From Euryarchaeota archaeon UBA433 (GTDB lineage: Archaea > Thermoplasmatota > Poseidoniia > Poseidoniales > Poseidoniaceae): 8,266 bases of DNA. The notes beneath the pieces were generated by a model that did not search any database, was not told the origin of the DNA, and worked only from the letters and a program-made list of their open reading frames with translations. Numbering within the stretch: position 1 is the stretch's first letter; each line of letters opens with the position of its first letter. Position numbers and translations under genes: made by a program. This document shows, one piece after another, positions 1-6,321 of this stretch. The stretch spans positions 3,192 to 11,457 of the forward strand of contig DAFX01000063.1 in the NCBI GenBank assembly GCA_002495535.1, read 5' to 3'.

Positions 1-762
1 CCAGGCGTTTGGACCAATGAATACGAAGGCTTTGGAAAGGAAGTCACATGGCGAGTCGAAGGACGTCCTGGTCGTACCATCAACGAAACTGTTGAAGAAA
101 ACATCATGATGATCCTCGACCAAGGAAAGCAAGAAGCTGGTGACATTGCTAAGGATGAACTGCTCCAGAGTGGTTCAACCAACGCTGCTGTGAACATGGC
201 CATTTCCGGTGCCCGTGGTTCAATGGACAACCTCAACATGATGGCTGGTTCCATTGGACAGGCAAAGGTTCGTGGAAAGCGACTTGAGCGTGGATACGAC
301 GACCGTGTCTTGCCTCACTTCCGCCGTGGCGGTCGTGCAGCTGCAGACCGTGGTTTCATCTCGAGTTCATTCAAGCGTGGTCTTGAGCCAACGGAGTTCT
401 TTATGCTCTCAGTTTCCGGCCGTGAATCTCTGGTCGATACTGCTGTCCGTACTGCAAAGTCTGGATACATGCAACGCCGACTGATCAACGCAATGGACGA
501 TTTGAAGGTGTACGACGACAACATGCTTTCTGTCCGTAACACGGCAAACCGAATCATCCAATTCCGCTATGGTGAAGATGGTATTGACCCATCCCGTGGT
601 GTGCACGGTTCCCCGTTCAACATCGATGTGATTGTCGATGAAGCACTGGGTACTGAAGGGGCTACTCTTGATGCCCGTGATTCGTACGAACCAACAACCA
701 CTCGTATCGATGCTGATGACCTCGAACATGGGGAAGTCGACAACGACGGAGGTGACCTCTGA
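1..762 (+). CDS. rpoA1: DNA-directed RNA polymerase subunit A', C-terminal part (5' end outside window)
   Basis: This is the last 253 residues of the archaeal A' subunit, the N-terminal two thirds of the Rpb1/beta' equivalent. The frame is open from base 1, so the ATG at 106 is internal and not a start. Visible family landmarks are SGARGSMDNLNMMAG (funnel region, bases about 211-255), the segment around RRGGRAAADRGFISSSF, and the bridge-helix segment LVDTAVRTAKSGYMQRRLI (bases about 430-486). The catalytic NADFDGD aspartate motif lies upstream and is not in the window. The subunit forms part of the active-site cleft together with A''. The tail is acidic (ending DNDGGDL). The stop codon TGA shares one base with the rpoA2 start (TGATG), so translational coupling is likely. 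Odd point: the segment before the bridge helix reads FFMLSVSGRESLVDT where archaea and eukaryotes normally have FFFHAMGGREGLVDT. Identification is secure. Confidence 0.97.
   Translation, partial: PGVWTNEYEGFGKEVTWRVEGRPGRTINETVEENIMMILDQGKQEAGDIAKDELLQSGSTNAAVNMAISGARGSMDNLNMMAGSIGQAKVRGKRLERGYDDRVLPHFRRGGRAAADRGFISSSFKRGLEPTEFFMLSVSGRESLVDTAVRTAKSGYMQRRLINAMDDLKVYDDNMLSVRNTANRIIQFRYGEDGIDPSRGVHGSPFNIDVIVDEALGTEGATLDARDSYEPTTTRIDADDLEHGEVDNDGGDL
748..755 (+). promoter_or_regulatory. Strong Shine-Dalgarno site of rpoA2
   Basis: GGAGGTGA is a full match to the archaeal 16S rRNA 3' end complement and lies 6 bases before the ATG at 762, inside the last codons of rpoA1. It fixes the rpoA2 start and supports initiation at the overlapping TGATG. 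Confidence 0.85.
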
Positions 763-2324
763 TGGTCGTAAAGAGTGCAACCAAGAAGAAGCTCATGGAC
801 TTGGGCATTGCCGAGAACTTTGCTCACACGCTTGCAGATGACAAGAAGTGGGACGACGTGAAGATCCTCGCCGCCGGTGAAATCGCTCAATTGTGTGAAA
901 CCGACTCAGCAACCGCTGCCAAAATGAAAGACATCATCGATGCAGCAAGCAAGAAGGGCGGCGACGCCAACAGCGAAAACACTGGACCGACCACCAAGGT
1001 CACCATCAAGCGCCGAAAGGGTCGATTGGCCGCACGTGCAAAGACTGCTGCGGACCTTGACACCTATGAAACTGAAAAGAAACTCGCAACTTTCGAAGAC
1101 GAATTGGCTGAAGACCCGGTCTTTAAGTCCCTCGTTGCAGCTGTTAAGGAGAATGGATCGGCCCGCTTTACGGACCGAATTTACCACGACCTCACCGTTG
1201 CTATCCACGCTCGTGGAAAGAAAAAGTTGACCAAGCCTCAAGCAAAGAAAGTGATCAACGAAGCGGTTGTCGCACTTGACAAAGCCAGCATCGATCCCTA
1301 CGAAGCAGCAGGTATCATCACCGCTCAATCCATCGGTGAGCCAGGCACACAGATGACCATGCGTACGTTCCACTATGCGGGTGTTGCAACGGTCAACGTG
1401 ACTCAAGGTTTGCCTCGTATCATCGAGATTGTCGATGCTCGAAAGGTGCCAAACACACCAACCATGACCATCCGCCTCAAAGGAGACGAAAGGATGAGCG
1501 CAACCGCTGCCCAAAAGTTGGCTGCAGCGATTGAAGTGACAACCACCGTCAACATCGCGTCCCTGGACACTGACGTCGCTCAACGCCGACTGGTGCTCAA
1601 GCTGAACAAGGGCAACCTCAAGCAGAAGAACATGACTGGTTTGGAAGTGAAAGACAAATTGGAGCGAGCAACTCGATTGCTGGTTCAACCTGATAAGGAA
1701 AAGAACCCGGGCACTTTGACCTTGATTCCAGGCGTTCACTCGGTGGACGATCTCGCTGAATTGGCAGAGAACCCTCCATCCTATACCATGTTACTCCAAC
1801 TTGAAGAGAAAATCCGAGACATGCGTCTCAAGGGTATTCCGAACATCGAGCGAGCCAACGTGCAACTCGATGACAAGACCGGTGAGTATTACCTTTCGAC
1901 CATCGGTTCCAACCTCACTCGTGTCAGCGAAATCGAAACTATCGATCGCCGACGCACCTACACCAACAACATCATCGAAATCTACGATTTCCTTGGTATT
2001 GAGGCTGCTCGCCAAGCTATTGTTAACGAACTACAAGCGACCCTTGACGGTGCTCGCCTCGAAGTCGATGTTCGCCACCTGTTGATGGTTGCTGACGTCA
2101 TGACTTCAGAAGGTGAAGTCCGTGCAATCGGCCGCCACGGTGTTTCAGGAACCAAGCACAGTATCCTTGCTCGTGCCGCGTTCGAAGTCACCGTGAACCA
2201 CTTGCTCAAAGCCGGTATTATCGGTGAGAGAGATTACCTCACAGGTGTTGCAGAGAACATTATCGTCGGACAGCCAATCTCATTGGGAACCGGCAGTGTT
2301 GAACTGTATTACATCCCTGAGTGA
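762..2324 (+). CDS. rpoA2: DNA-directed RNA polymerase subunit A'' with an N-terminal extension
   Basis: The product is 520 residues and completes the split largest subunit of archaeal RNA polymerase. The core starts near residue 108. It contains the trigger-loop region (AAGIITAQSIGEPGTQMT, residues 182-199, running into MRTFHYAG), the PRIIEIVDARK segment (218-228), the RRTYTNNIIEIYDFLGIEAA block (397-416), the DVRHLLMVADVMTSEGEVRA block (436-455) and the C-terminal GTGSVELYY. Archaeal A'' is normally about 380-400 residues. Here about 105 extra residues precede the core. Residues 8-62 look like a helix-hairpin-helix unit (LMDLGIAENFAHTLADD then AAGEIAQLCETDSATAAKMK). A low-complexity linker follows (63-77), then a strongly basic stretch KVTIKRRKGRLAARAK (79-94). 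The start at 762 is supported by the perfect ribosome binding site. The gene overlaps rpoA1 by one base and precedes rpl30e by 44 bases, as expected for one operon. The core identification is secure; the extension's fold is my reading of the pattern. Confidence 0.97.
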   Translation: MVVKSATKKKLMDLGIAENFAHTLADDKKWDDVKILAAGEIAQLCETDSATAAKMKDIIDAASKKGGDANSENTGPTTKVTIKRRKGRLAARAKTAADLDTYETEKKLATFEDELAEDPVFKSLVAAVKENGSARFTDRIYHDLTVAIHARGKKKLTKPQAKKVINEAVVALDKASIDPYEAAGIITAQSIGEPGTQMTMRTFHYAGVATVNVTQGLPRIIEIVDARKVPNTPTMTIRLKGDERMSATAAQKLAAAIEVTTTVNIASLDTDVAQRRLVLKLNKGNLKQKNMTGLEVKDKLERATRLLVQPDKEKNPGTLTLIPGVHSVDDLAELAENPPSYTMLLQLEEKIRDMRLKGIPNIERANVQLDDKTGEYYLSTIGSNLTRVSEIETIDRRRTYTNNIIEIYDFLGIEAARQAIVNELQATLDGARLEVDVRHLLMVADVMTSEGEVRAIGRHGVSGTKHSILARAAFEVTVNHLLKAGIIGERDYLTGVAENIIVGQPISLGTGSVELYYIPE

Positions 2325-2355
2325 TTGTCCAACCATGAGAAACAAAGTGGAGTAT

Positions 2356-2360
2356 GGAGG
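2356..2360 (+). promoter_or_regulatory. Shine-Dalgarno site of rpl30e
   Basis: GGAGG lies 8 bases before the ATG at 2369 in an otherwise A-rich spacer, and selects this start for the L30e gene. Confidence 0.75.
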
Positions 2361-2368
2361 AATAAAAT

Positions 2369-2668
2369 ATGGATCTAAGCAGACAACTGAAAAACGCAAT
2401 TGCAACTGGAAACCTACGATTTGGCCAACGCCAAGCGCTCAACGCTTGCGCCGTCGGCGAAGCAAAACTCGTAATTTTGGCCGCAAACTGTCCGGCCGAG
2501 TACGTAGACGATCTGCACGCACGTCACCCAGAAGTGACAAAATTCCGTGCAACGATGGTCAACCGTGAACTCGGAGTCGCTTGTGGTAAGCCGTTCGCGG
2601 TTTCCACAATCAGCATCATCGATGCTGGTGACAGTGACTTGCTCACCCTCGAAACGAACCTCGAGTGA
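2369..2668 (+). CDS. rpl30e: Large-subunit ribosomal protein L30e
   Basis: The product is 99 residues, normal for archaeal L30e, a small alpha/beta RNA-binding protein of the L7Ae/L30e fold that sits in the 50S subunit. Diagnostic parts are the N-terminal helix DLSRQLKNAIATGNLRFG, the strand KLVILAANCP (about residues 33-42), and the C-terminal NRELGVACGKPFAVSTISII followed by DAGDSDLL, which matches the family's N-ELG-x-ACGKPF and D-x-GDSD signatures. Its position directly after rpoA2 is the conserved archaeal order. In most archaea nusA, rps12 and rps7 follow; here a surface protein gene follows, so the operon seems to end at this gene. The ATG start is backed by a GGAGG 8 bases upstream. 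Confidence is high from both sequence and synteny. Confidence 0.95.
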   Translation: MDLSRQLKNAIATGNLRFGQRQALNACAVGEAKLVILAANCPAEYVDDLHARHPEVTKFRATMVNRELGVACGKPFAVSTISIIDAGDSDLLTLETNLE

Positions 2669-2673
2669 AGTTT

Positions 2674-2724
2674 AGCCACCCCGAAGGGGCCTCGAAGGCT
2701 CTTGGACATTGAATGGAAGCCTTC
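2674..2724 (+). terminator. Inverted repeats after rpl30e, possible operon-end structure
   Basis: Two inverted repeats follow the rpl30e stop. The first is CCCC-GAA-GGGG (2679-2689), flanked by AGCC (2674-2677) and GGCT (2697-2700). The second is GAAGGCT (2694-2700) with AGCCTTC (2718-2724) across a 17-base loop; the two share GGCT and so are alternative pairings. No T-run follows, which is unlike the usual archaeal U-rich terminator, so a termination role is only a guess from position. Confidence 0.3.
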
Positions 2725-2747
2725 ATTGCCTTTGGGCTCAAGGCAAT
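2725..2747 (+). promoter_or_regulatory. Perfect 8-bp hairpin directly before the surface-protein start
   Basis: ATTGCCTT (2725-2732) and AAGGCAAT (2740-2747) are exact reverse complements around the 7-base loop TGGGCTC, ending 3 bases before the ATG at 2751. The structure occupies the place where a Shine-Dalgarno site would be, and no good site is otherwise present. It could be a protein-binding operator, a translation-controlling RNA hairpin, or part of a termination region. The pairing is seen directly; the function is inferred. Confidence 0.45.
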
Positions 2748-2750
2748 CTT

Positions 2751-2843
2751 ATGCGTACCACTTGGCTTCGCTCCGCTGCGTGTTTTTTGACTGTCTTGAT
2801 GTTCGCATCTGTGCTGTTGCCAATGGTGCAACCAACACCCGCT
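2751..2843 (+). other. Predicted Sec signal peptide of the surface protein
   Basis: Residues 1-31 have a basic start (MRTTWLR), a hydrophobic core (AACFLTVLMFASVLLPMV) and a small-residue end TPA before QETNE, a reasonable signal peptidase I site. There is no lipobox cysteine at the cleavage point, so a lipoprotein is not suggested. Confidence 0.75.
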
Positions 2844-5800
2844 CAAGAAACGAATGAAAACCCTGTCTTAGAGTCCATTAGCCCCGTTCAGCGGCTCCAA
2901 GCTGGTGCCAACACTGCAAACCCAATGCTTGTTGCCGGCGGCACCCCCTCTGGTGCAGAATTTGTCGAATCTTTGGAATACGCACCCGGCATGTACGCTT
3001 TTGGTGGAACTTGGAACACAAGCAATTCACAAGCGTTGACTTTCGGAACAAAAACGCTGTCACCCTCAAGCCCCTATGGTCAAGAGTTCTACATCGCAGC
3101 GGTTGACAGTTCTGGACAATACCAGTACGTCAAAGGTGCCAATCACAACATGCAAGGCAACCCTGGAATCTCCATCTTCAGTGATATTGCTGTTGGCATG
3201 GGTGGCGAAGTTGTCGTTGCTGGTCTTTACACCGGCGCCATTCAATTTGGTTCGATCACCATCGCTTCTGGAGCTGCGGATGGCTTCATCGCTATGACCG
3301 ACCCAAGCGGGCAGTGGCTTTGGGCCCACTCGTTCCAAACTGTTGTGAACAACACCCAAGAATTCAGCCAAGTTGATCACGTGACCATCGACCAAAATGG
3401 CGACGTCATCGTTACAGGTGTCCATCAAGGTGAAACTGACTTTGGTGGCACTTCGTTCAATGTTTCAGACCAAGAAGTCTTCGTTGCGAAACTCAACGGG
3501 ATTCAAGGAACACTGACTTGGGCTACCTCCGGTGGAGGCGTTGGAAACCAAATCGTCAATGGCGTCGCCGTTGATTCAATGGGCGACATTTACGTTGGTG
3601 GTGTGACATTTAGCAACATGATCTTCGGTACCAATTCCTACAGTCCATCTGGCAACAGTGACACCTTCCTCTTGAACCTCGATTCCTCTGGTGTCGTCAA
3701 ATGGTTGGCTGGAATGGGAACCCCCAACCAAGACACGCAATTGACTTCGATGATCATGAGCATGAACGATGACCTCTACATGGGTGGATTGTACGATGGA
3801 ACCCTGCAAGGCTCAGGCCCGTCTGGTACCTGGTCCATCACAGCCACACAGGGGCAGCAAGATGCTTTCATCATGAAAAATCCGTTCAGCACCCTCTCTG
3901 CCACGAGCAGTTGGGCGACCACTGGTGGCAGCAGTTCGGTGGACAGCGTTCGTGGTATTGCTGTCAATTCGATTGACGAAGTTTTCATTGTCAACGTCAT
4001 TGATGCAACCTTCACAGGCGGGACTCAAACGGCTGTTGTTGCTGGGAATATCGACGGAATGGTTGCGGGTATTTCCCCGACAGGCAGTTGGGATTGGATG
4101 GAAACGACGGGCAGTTCAGCCTATGAGGTGCTCTACTCCATTGCCATTAACGAATCTGATATCGTGACCGTTGGTGGTGGTCTTGGTGGTGGCACCATGA
4201 CCAAGGGACCCCTTTCCCTCACTGCAGCAAACAGTTGGGATGCCATGCTATGGTCGCTCGATCCTAGTTCCAAGAAAGACGCAGACGTGGACGGCGTGCC
4301 AGACTATGCCGATAACTGTCCAAACACCTCAAACCCAACTCAGGCCAACACCGATGGCGACAGCCAGGGCGATGCGTGCGACTCCGACGACGACAACGAC
4401 GGTCTCACCGACAACTTCCCAGATTTGTGCCCTCGAGGTGGACAATTCAATTGGACCAGCGGCCAAGACACTGCAAACCCCTCCGCATCAACGGATTGGG
4501 ACAATGACGGATGTAAGGACGACGTCGAGGACACCGACGACGACAACGATCAAATCGATGACGTTGACGACAACTGCCAATGGACTTCCTATGATCCTCC
4601 GCGCCCAACTTGGGTTTCTGATTCCGCTACGGATATCGACGGCGATGGATGCCGAGACAGCGACGAGGATTTGGATGACGACGCCGATGGGTTTGACGAT
4701 GTCAGTGACGATTGTCCAACCCTTTCTGGCACGTCCGTCAACGGTACTCAAGGGTGCCTTGATTCCGACGGCGACAGTTGGTCCGACGACTTTGACGACT
4801 GTCCAAACCAAGCTGGAACTTCGACCCTTGGCGGCAAGAACGCCTGCCCAGATGCAGATGGTGATGGCTGGGCTGATGTGGACGATGCGTTCGATAACGA
4901 CCCAACTCAATGGACCGATGCTGACCTAGATGGCTTTGGCGATAACCCACTCGGCACGACTCCTGACGATTGCCCAAATCAAGCAGGAACATCGACCGTA
5001 GACCGCCTTGGTTGCTTTGATGCTGATGAAGACGGGTATTCGGACGCCGATGGATTCTGGTCCACAGAAGACGGTGCGGACGCCTTTGGAAACGATCCAA
5101 CTCAATGGTCTGACTTTGATGAAGATGGCTATGGTGACAACTGGGCAAATGATTCGTGGACCGACCGCAATCCTTCATGGCCGGGTGAATTCAACGACCA
5201 AGTGACTGAGCAAGACGCATGCCCAACAAAGGCAGGCACTTCATGGCAAGCCGGTATGGTCGGTTGCCCTGACGCTGATGGCGACGGCTGGTATGACGTG
5301 ATGGATGCGTTCCCACAAGAACCGACCCAACACTCCGATGCTGATGGTGATGGCTATGGTGACAATCAGTCGGGCTTCCAGCCTGATGCATGCCCGGACC
5401 AAGCTGGGACTTCGACCTTTGATCGCTATGGGTGCCTCGACAGCGATGGCGATCTCCGCTCAGACCCGGACATCAACTGGATGCCAATCCAAGGTGGGGA
5501 TGCATTCCCTTCGGAGCCAACACAATGGGCTGATGAAGACCTTGATGGCTACGGCGATAACCCAACTGGAGTCACTCCAGATGACTGCCCGACTGTGAGG
5601 GATACCTCGACAATCGATCGTCTTGGTTGCGCAGATACAGATGGCGATGGATATTCAGACCCGGATGCCGAATGGACCGTTGCAGATGGCGCTGATGCGT
5701 GCATTAACGGTCGTGGAAACTCCACTCAAGATCGAATTGGATGTTACGATCAAGACGGCGACGGTTATTCGAACCCGAGCGTTGATTGGACCATCGCTGA

Positions 5801-6239
5801 CGGTGCTGATGCGTATGTCGAAGACCCAACTCGTTGGATCAAGGAAGCAGATTCCTCCTCGGATACCCTATCAAGCGGATCTGCAGTGACCTACGGTATC
5901 GGTGCAGTTTTGCTGATTGCAGCACTTCTTGGTGGTGCGTTTTTGCTGCGCGGTCGCAACGGTCAGGACGAAGAAAAGGCTTGGACACAAGCTGCCCCTG
6001 GCGGCATGCCAGCAATGCCCTCGATGAGCGCCCAGCCCGCTGTAGCCATGCCTGATTTCTCAGCCCAACCTGCGGTGCAACAACCAGTTGCTGCAGTTCA
6101 ACAACCAGTTGCTGCGGTCCAACCTGCGCCTGTGGCTGATCCGGCAAGAGAGTATTACAACAGTCTCCTCACCCAAGGCTACCCTGCTGCTGACGCATTG
6201 GGTTACACCCAACAGTACTACCCTGGATTCCAAGGTTAA
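2751..6239 (+). CDS. Giant exported beta-propeller / thrombospondin type 3 repeat protein with C-terminal membrane anchor
   Basis: The product is 1162 residues from the ATG at 2751. A TTG at 2709 is in frame but would add 14 residues ahead of a well-formed signal peptide, so I prefer 2751. Order of parts: signal peptide (1-31); propeller-like domain (about 78-505) with seven recurring strands such as EVVVAGL, DVIVTGV, DIYVGGV and DLYMGGL plus regularly placed Trp; Asp-rich thrombospondin type 3 repeats (about 509-1030), whose family binds calcium; a transmembrane helix (1045-1066) followed by RGR; and a cytoplasmic tail (1068-1162) with Pro/Gln/Ala repeats and a terminal EYYNSLLTQGY...YTQQYYPGFQG. 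This predicts a type I membrane protein with a rigid, probably disulfide-braced extracellular stalk holding a propeller outward. Its role could be adhesion, substrate binding or envelope structure; the sequence does not decide. No partner gene is adjacent. Many N-x-S/T sites outside the membrane could be glycosylated. Confidence 0.9.
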   Translation: MRTTWLRSAACFLTVLMFASVLLPMVQPTPAQETNENPVLESISPVQRLQAGANTANPMLVAGGTPSGAEFVESLEYAPGMYAFGGTWNTSNSQALTFGTKTLSPSSPYGQEFYIAAVDSSGQYQYVKGANHNMQGNPGISIFSDIAVGMGGEVVVAGLYTGAIQFGSITIASGAADGFIAMTDPSGQWLWAHSFQTVVNNTQEFSQVDHVTIDQNGDVIVTGVHQGETDFGGTSFNVSDQEVFVAKLNGIQGTLTWATSGGGVGNQIVNGVAVDSMGDIYVGGVTFSNMIFGTNSYSPSGNSDTFLLNLDSSGVVKWLAGMGTPNQDTQLTSMIMSMNDDLYMGGLYDGTLQGSGPSGTWSITATQGQQDAFIMKNPFSTLSATSSWATTGGSSSVDSVRGIAVNSIDEVFIVNVIDATFTGGTQTAVVAGNIDGMVAGISPTGSWDWMETTGSSAYEVLYSIAINESDIVTVGGGLGGGTMTKGPLSLTAANSWDAMLWSLDPSSKKDADVDGVPDYADNCPNTSNPTQANTDGDSQGDACDSDDDNDGLTDNFPDLCPRGGQFNWTSGQDTANPSASTDWDNDGCKDDVEDTDDDNDQIDDVDDNCQWTSYDPPRPTWVSDSATDIDGDGCRDSDEDLDDDADGFDDVSDDCPTLSGTSVNGTQGCLDSDGDSWSDDFDDCPNQAGTSTLGGKNACPDADGDGWADVDDAFDNDPTQWTDADLDGFGDNPLGTTPDDCPNQAGTSTVDRLGCFDADEDGYSDADGFWSTEDGADAFGNDPTQWSDFDEDGYGDNWANDSWTDRNPSWPGEFNDQVTEQDACPTKAGTSWQAGMVGCPDADGDGWYDVMDAFPQEPTQHSDADGDGYGDNQSGFQPDACPDQAGTSTFDRYGCLDSDGDLRSDPDINWMPIQGGDAFPSEPTQWADEDLDGYGDNPTGVTPDDCPTVRDTSTIDRLGCADTDGDGYSDPDAEWTVADGADACINGRGNSTQDRIGCYDQDGDGYSNPSVDWTIADGADAYVEDPTRWIKEADSSSDTLSSGSAVTYGIGAVLLIAALLGGAFLLRGRNGQDEEKAWTQAAPGGMPAMPSMSAQPAVAMPDFSAQPAVQQPVAAVQQPVAAVQPAPVADPAREYYNSLLTQGYPAADALGYTQQYYPGFQG
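2982..4265 (+). other. Propeller-like domain with about seven blades
   Basis: Seven strand motifs of the form (D/E)-hydrophobic-x-V-x-G recur at residues 81, 153, 218, 279, 341, 410 and 471, spaced 61-72 residues. Most are preceded by I/V-A-V/I plus a turn (for example GVAVDSMGDIYVGG) and separated by tryptophan strands (QWLWA, LTWAT, VKWLA, SSWAT, WDWME). This is the pattern of SBBP-type beta-propeller repeats, and seven blades would close a ring. Domain type is inferred from pattern; no ligand site can be read. Confidence 0.65.
4275..5840 (+). repeat. Thrombospondin type 3 repeat array, encoding a predicted Ca2+-binding stalk
   Basis: The array begins with a near-canonical type 3 unit (DVDGVPDYADNCPNTSNPTQ, then NTDGDSQGDACDSDDDNDG, residues 512-550). 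It continues as a composite repeat of two modules: a Cys module, (D)CPxxAGTSTxDRxGC with D-x-DGDGxSD, and a linker, DAFxx(D/E)PTQWxDxDxDGYGDN. PTQW-type motifs fall at residues 717, 782, 857, 922 and 1025. Paired cysteines per Cys module could form disulfides, and the DxDxDG loops are typical calcium ligands of the family. It is coding sequence, not a DNA satellite: units differ greatly at codon level. Confidence 0.88.
5883..5948 (+). other. C-terminal transmembrane helix of the surface protein
   Basis: Residues 1045-1066 (AVTYGIGAVLLIAALLGGAF plus LL) form one uninterrupted hydrophobic helix, followed by RGRNGQDEEK. The positive charges right after it predict that the C-terminus is cytoplasmic and the repeats are outside. 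Confidence 0.85.
6075..6137 (+). repeat. 21-bp tandem repeat encoding VQQPVAA heptads in the cytoplasmic tail
   Basis: Three 21-base units run head to tail. The first two (6075-6095 and 6096-6116) differ at two positions and both encode VQQPVAA; the third (6117-6137) is degenerate and encodes VQPAPVA. Just before them AQPAV occurs twice (residues 1094-1098 and 1105-1109). The near-identity of the first two units suggests recent slippage duplication in a flexible Pro/Gln/Ala linker. Confidence 0.85.
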
Positions 6240-6321
6240 ACTCAGTTGAGAGAAAGTGTTAGCACATCGTGTCTTGGAAAATTTGTCAAAATGACACTTG
6301 GTTCAACACAAGCTTTGAACT

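Noticed and set aside
906..1739. A 277-codon open frame on the minus strand opposite rpoA2
   Set aside because: It is antisense to a certain RNA polymerase gene, is rich in Cys, Ser and His in no recognisable order, and has no ribosome binding site. It is a by-product of codon use in the true gene.
2709..2750. Upstream TTG start giving a 14-residue longer surface protein
   Set aside because: The extension would place polar residues and a hairpin-coding stretch before a complete signal peptide that starts naturally at the ATG at 2751.
2669..2750. Remnant of nusA after rpl30e
   Set aside because: The 82-base spacer is too short and none of its reading frames gives KH/S1-like sequence.
4240..4929. 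A 229-codon plus-strand frame inside the thrombospondin array
   Set aside because: It is the +1-shifted reading of GAC/GAT-rich repeats, giving a Thr/Met-rich product with no domain. The overlapping surface protein explains the region fully.
4275..5840. CRISPR-like or satellite DNA repeats
   Set aside because: The repeats are periodic at protein level, in frame throughout, and divergent at the third codon position. There are no constant repeats with unique spacers.
6240..6321. Terminator hairpin between the convergent surface-protein and DsrE-like genes
   Set aside because: Only short pairings are present (GTGTC 6269-6273 with GACAC 6293-6297 across 19 bases; TGTC/GACA), with no convincing T-run on either strand.
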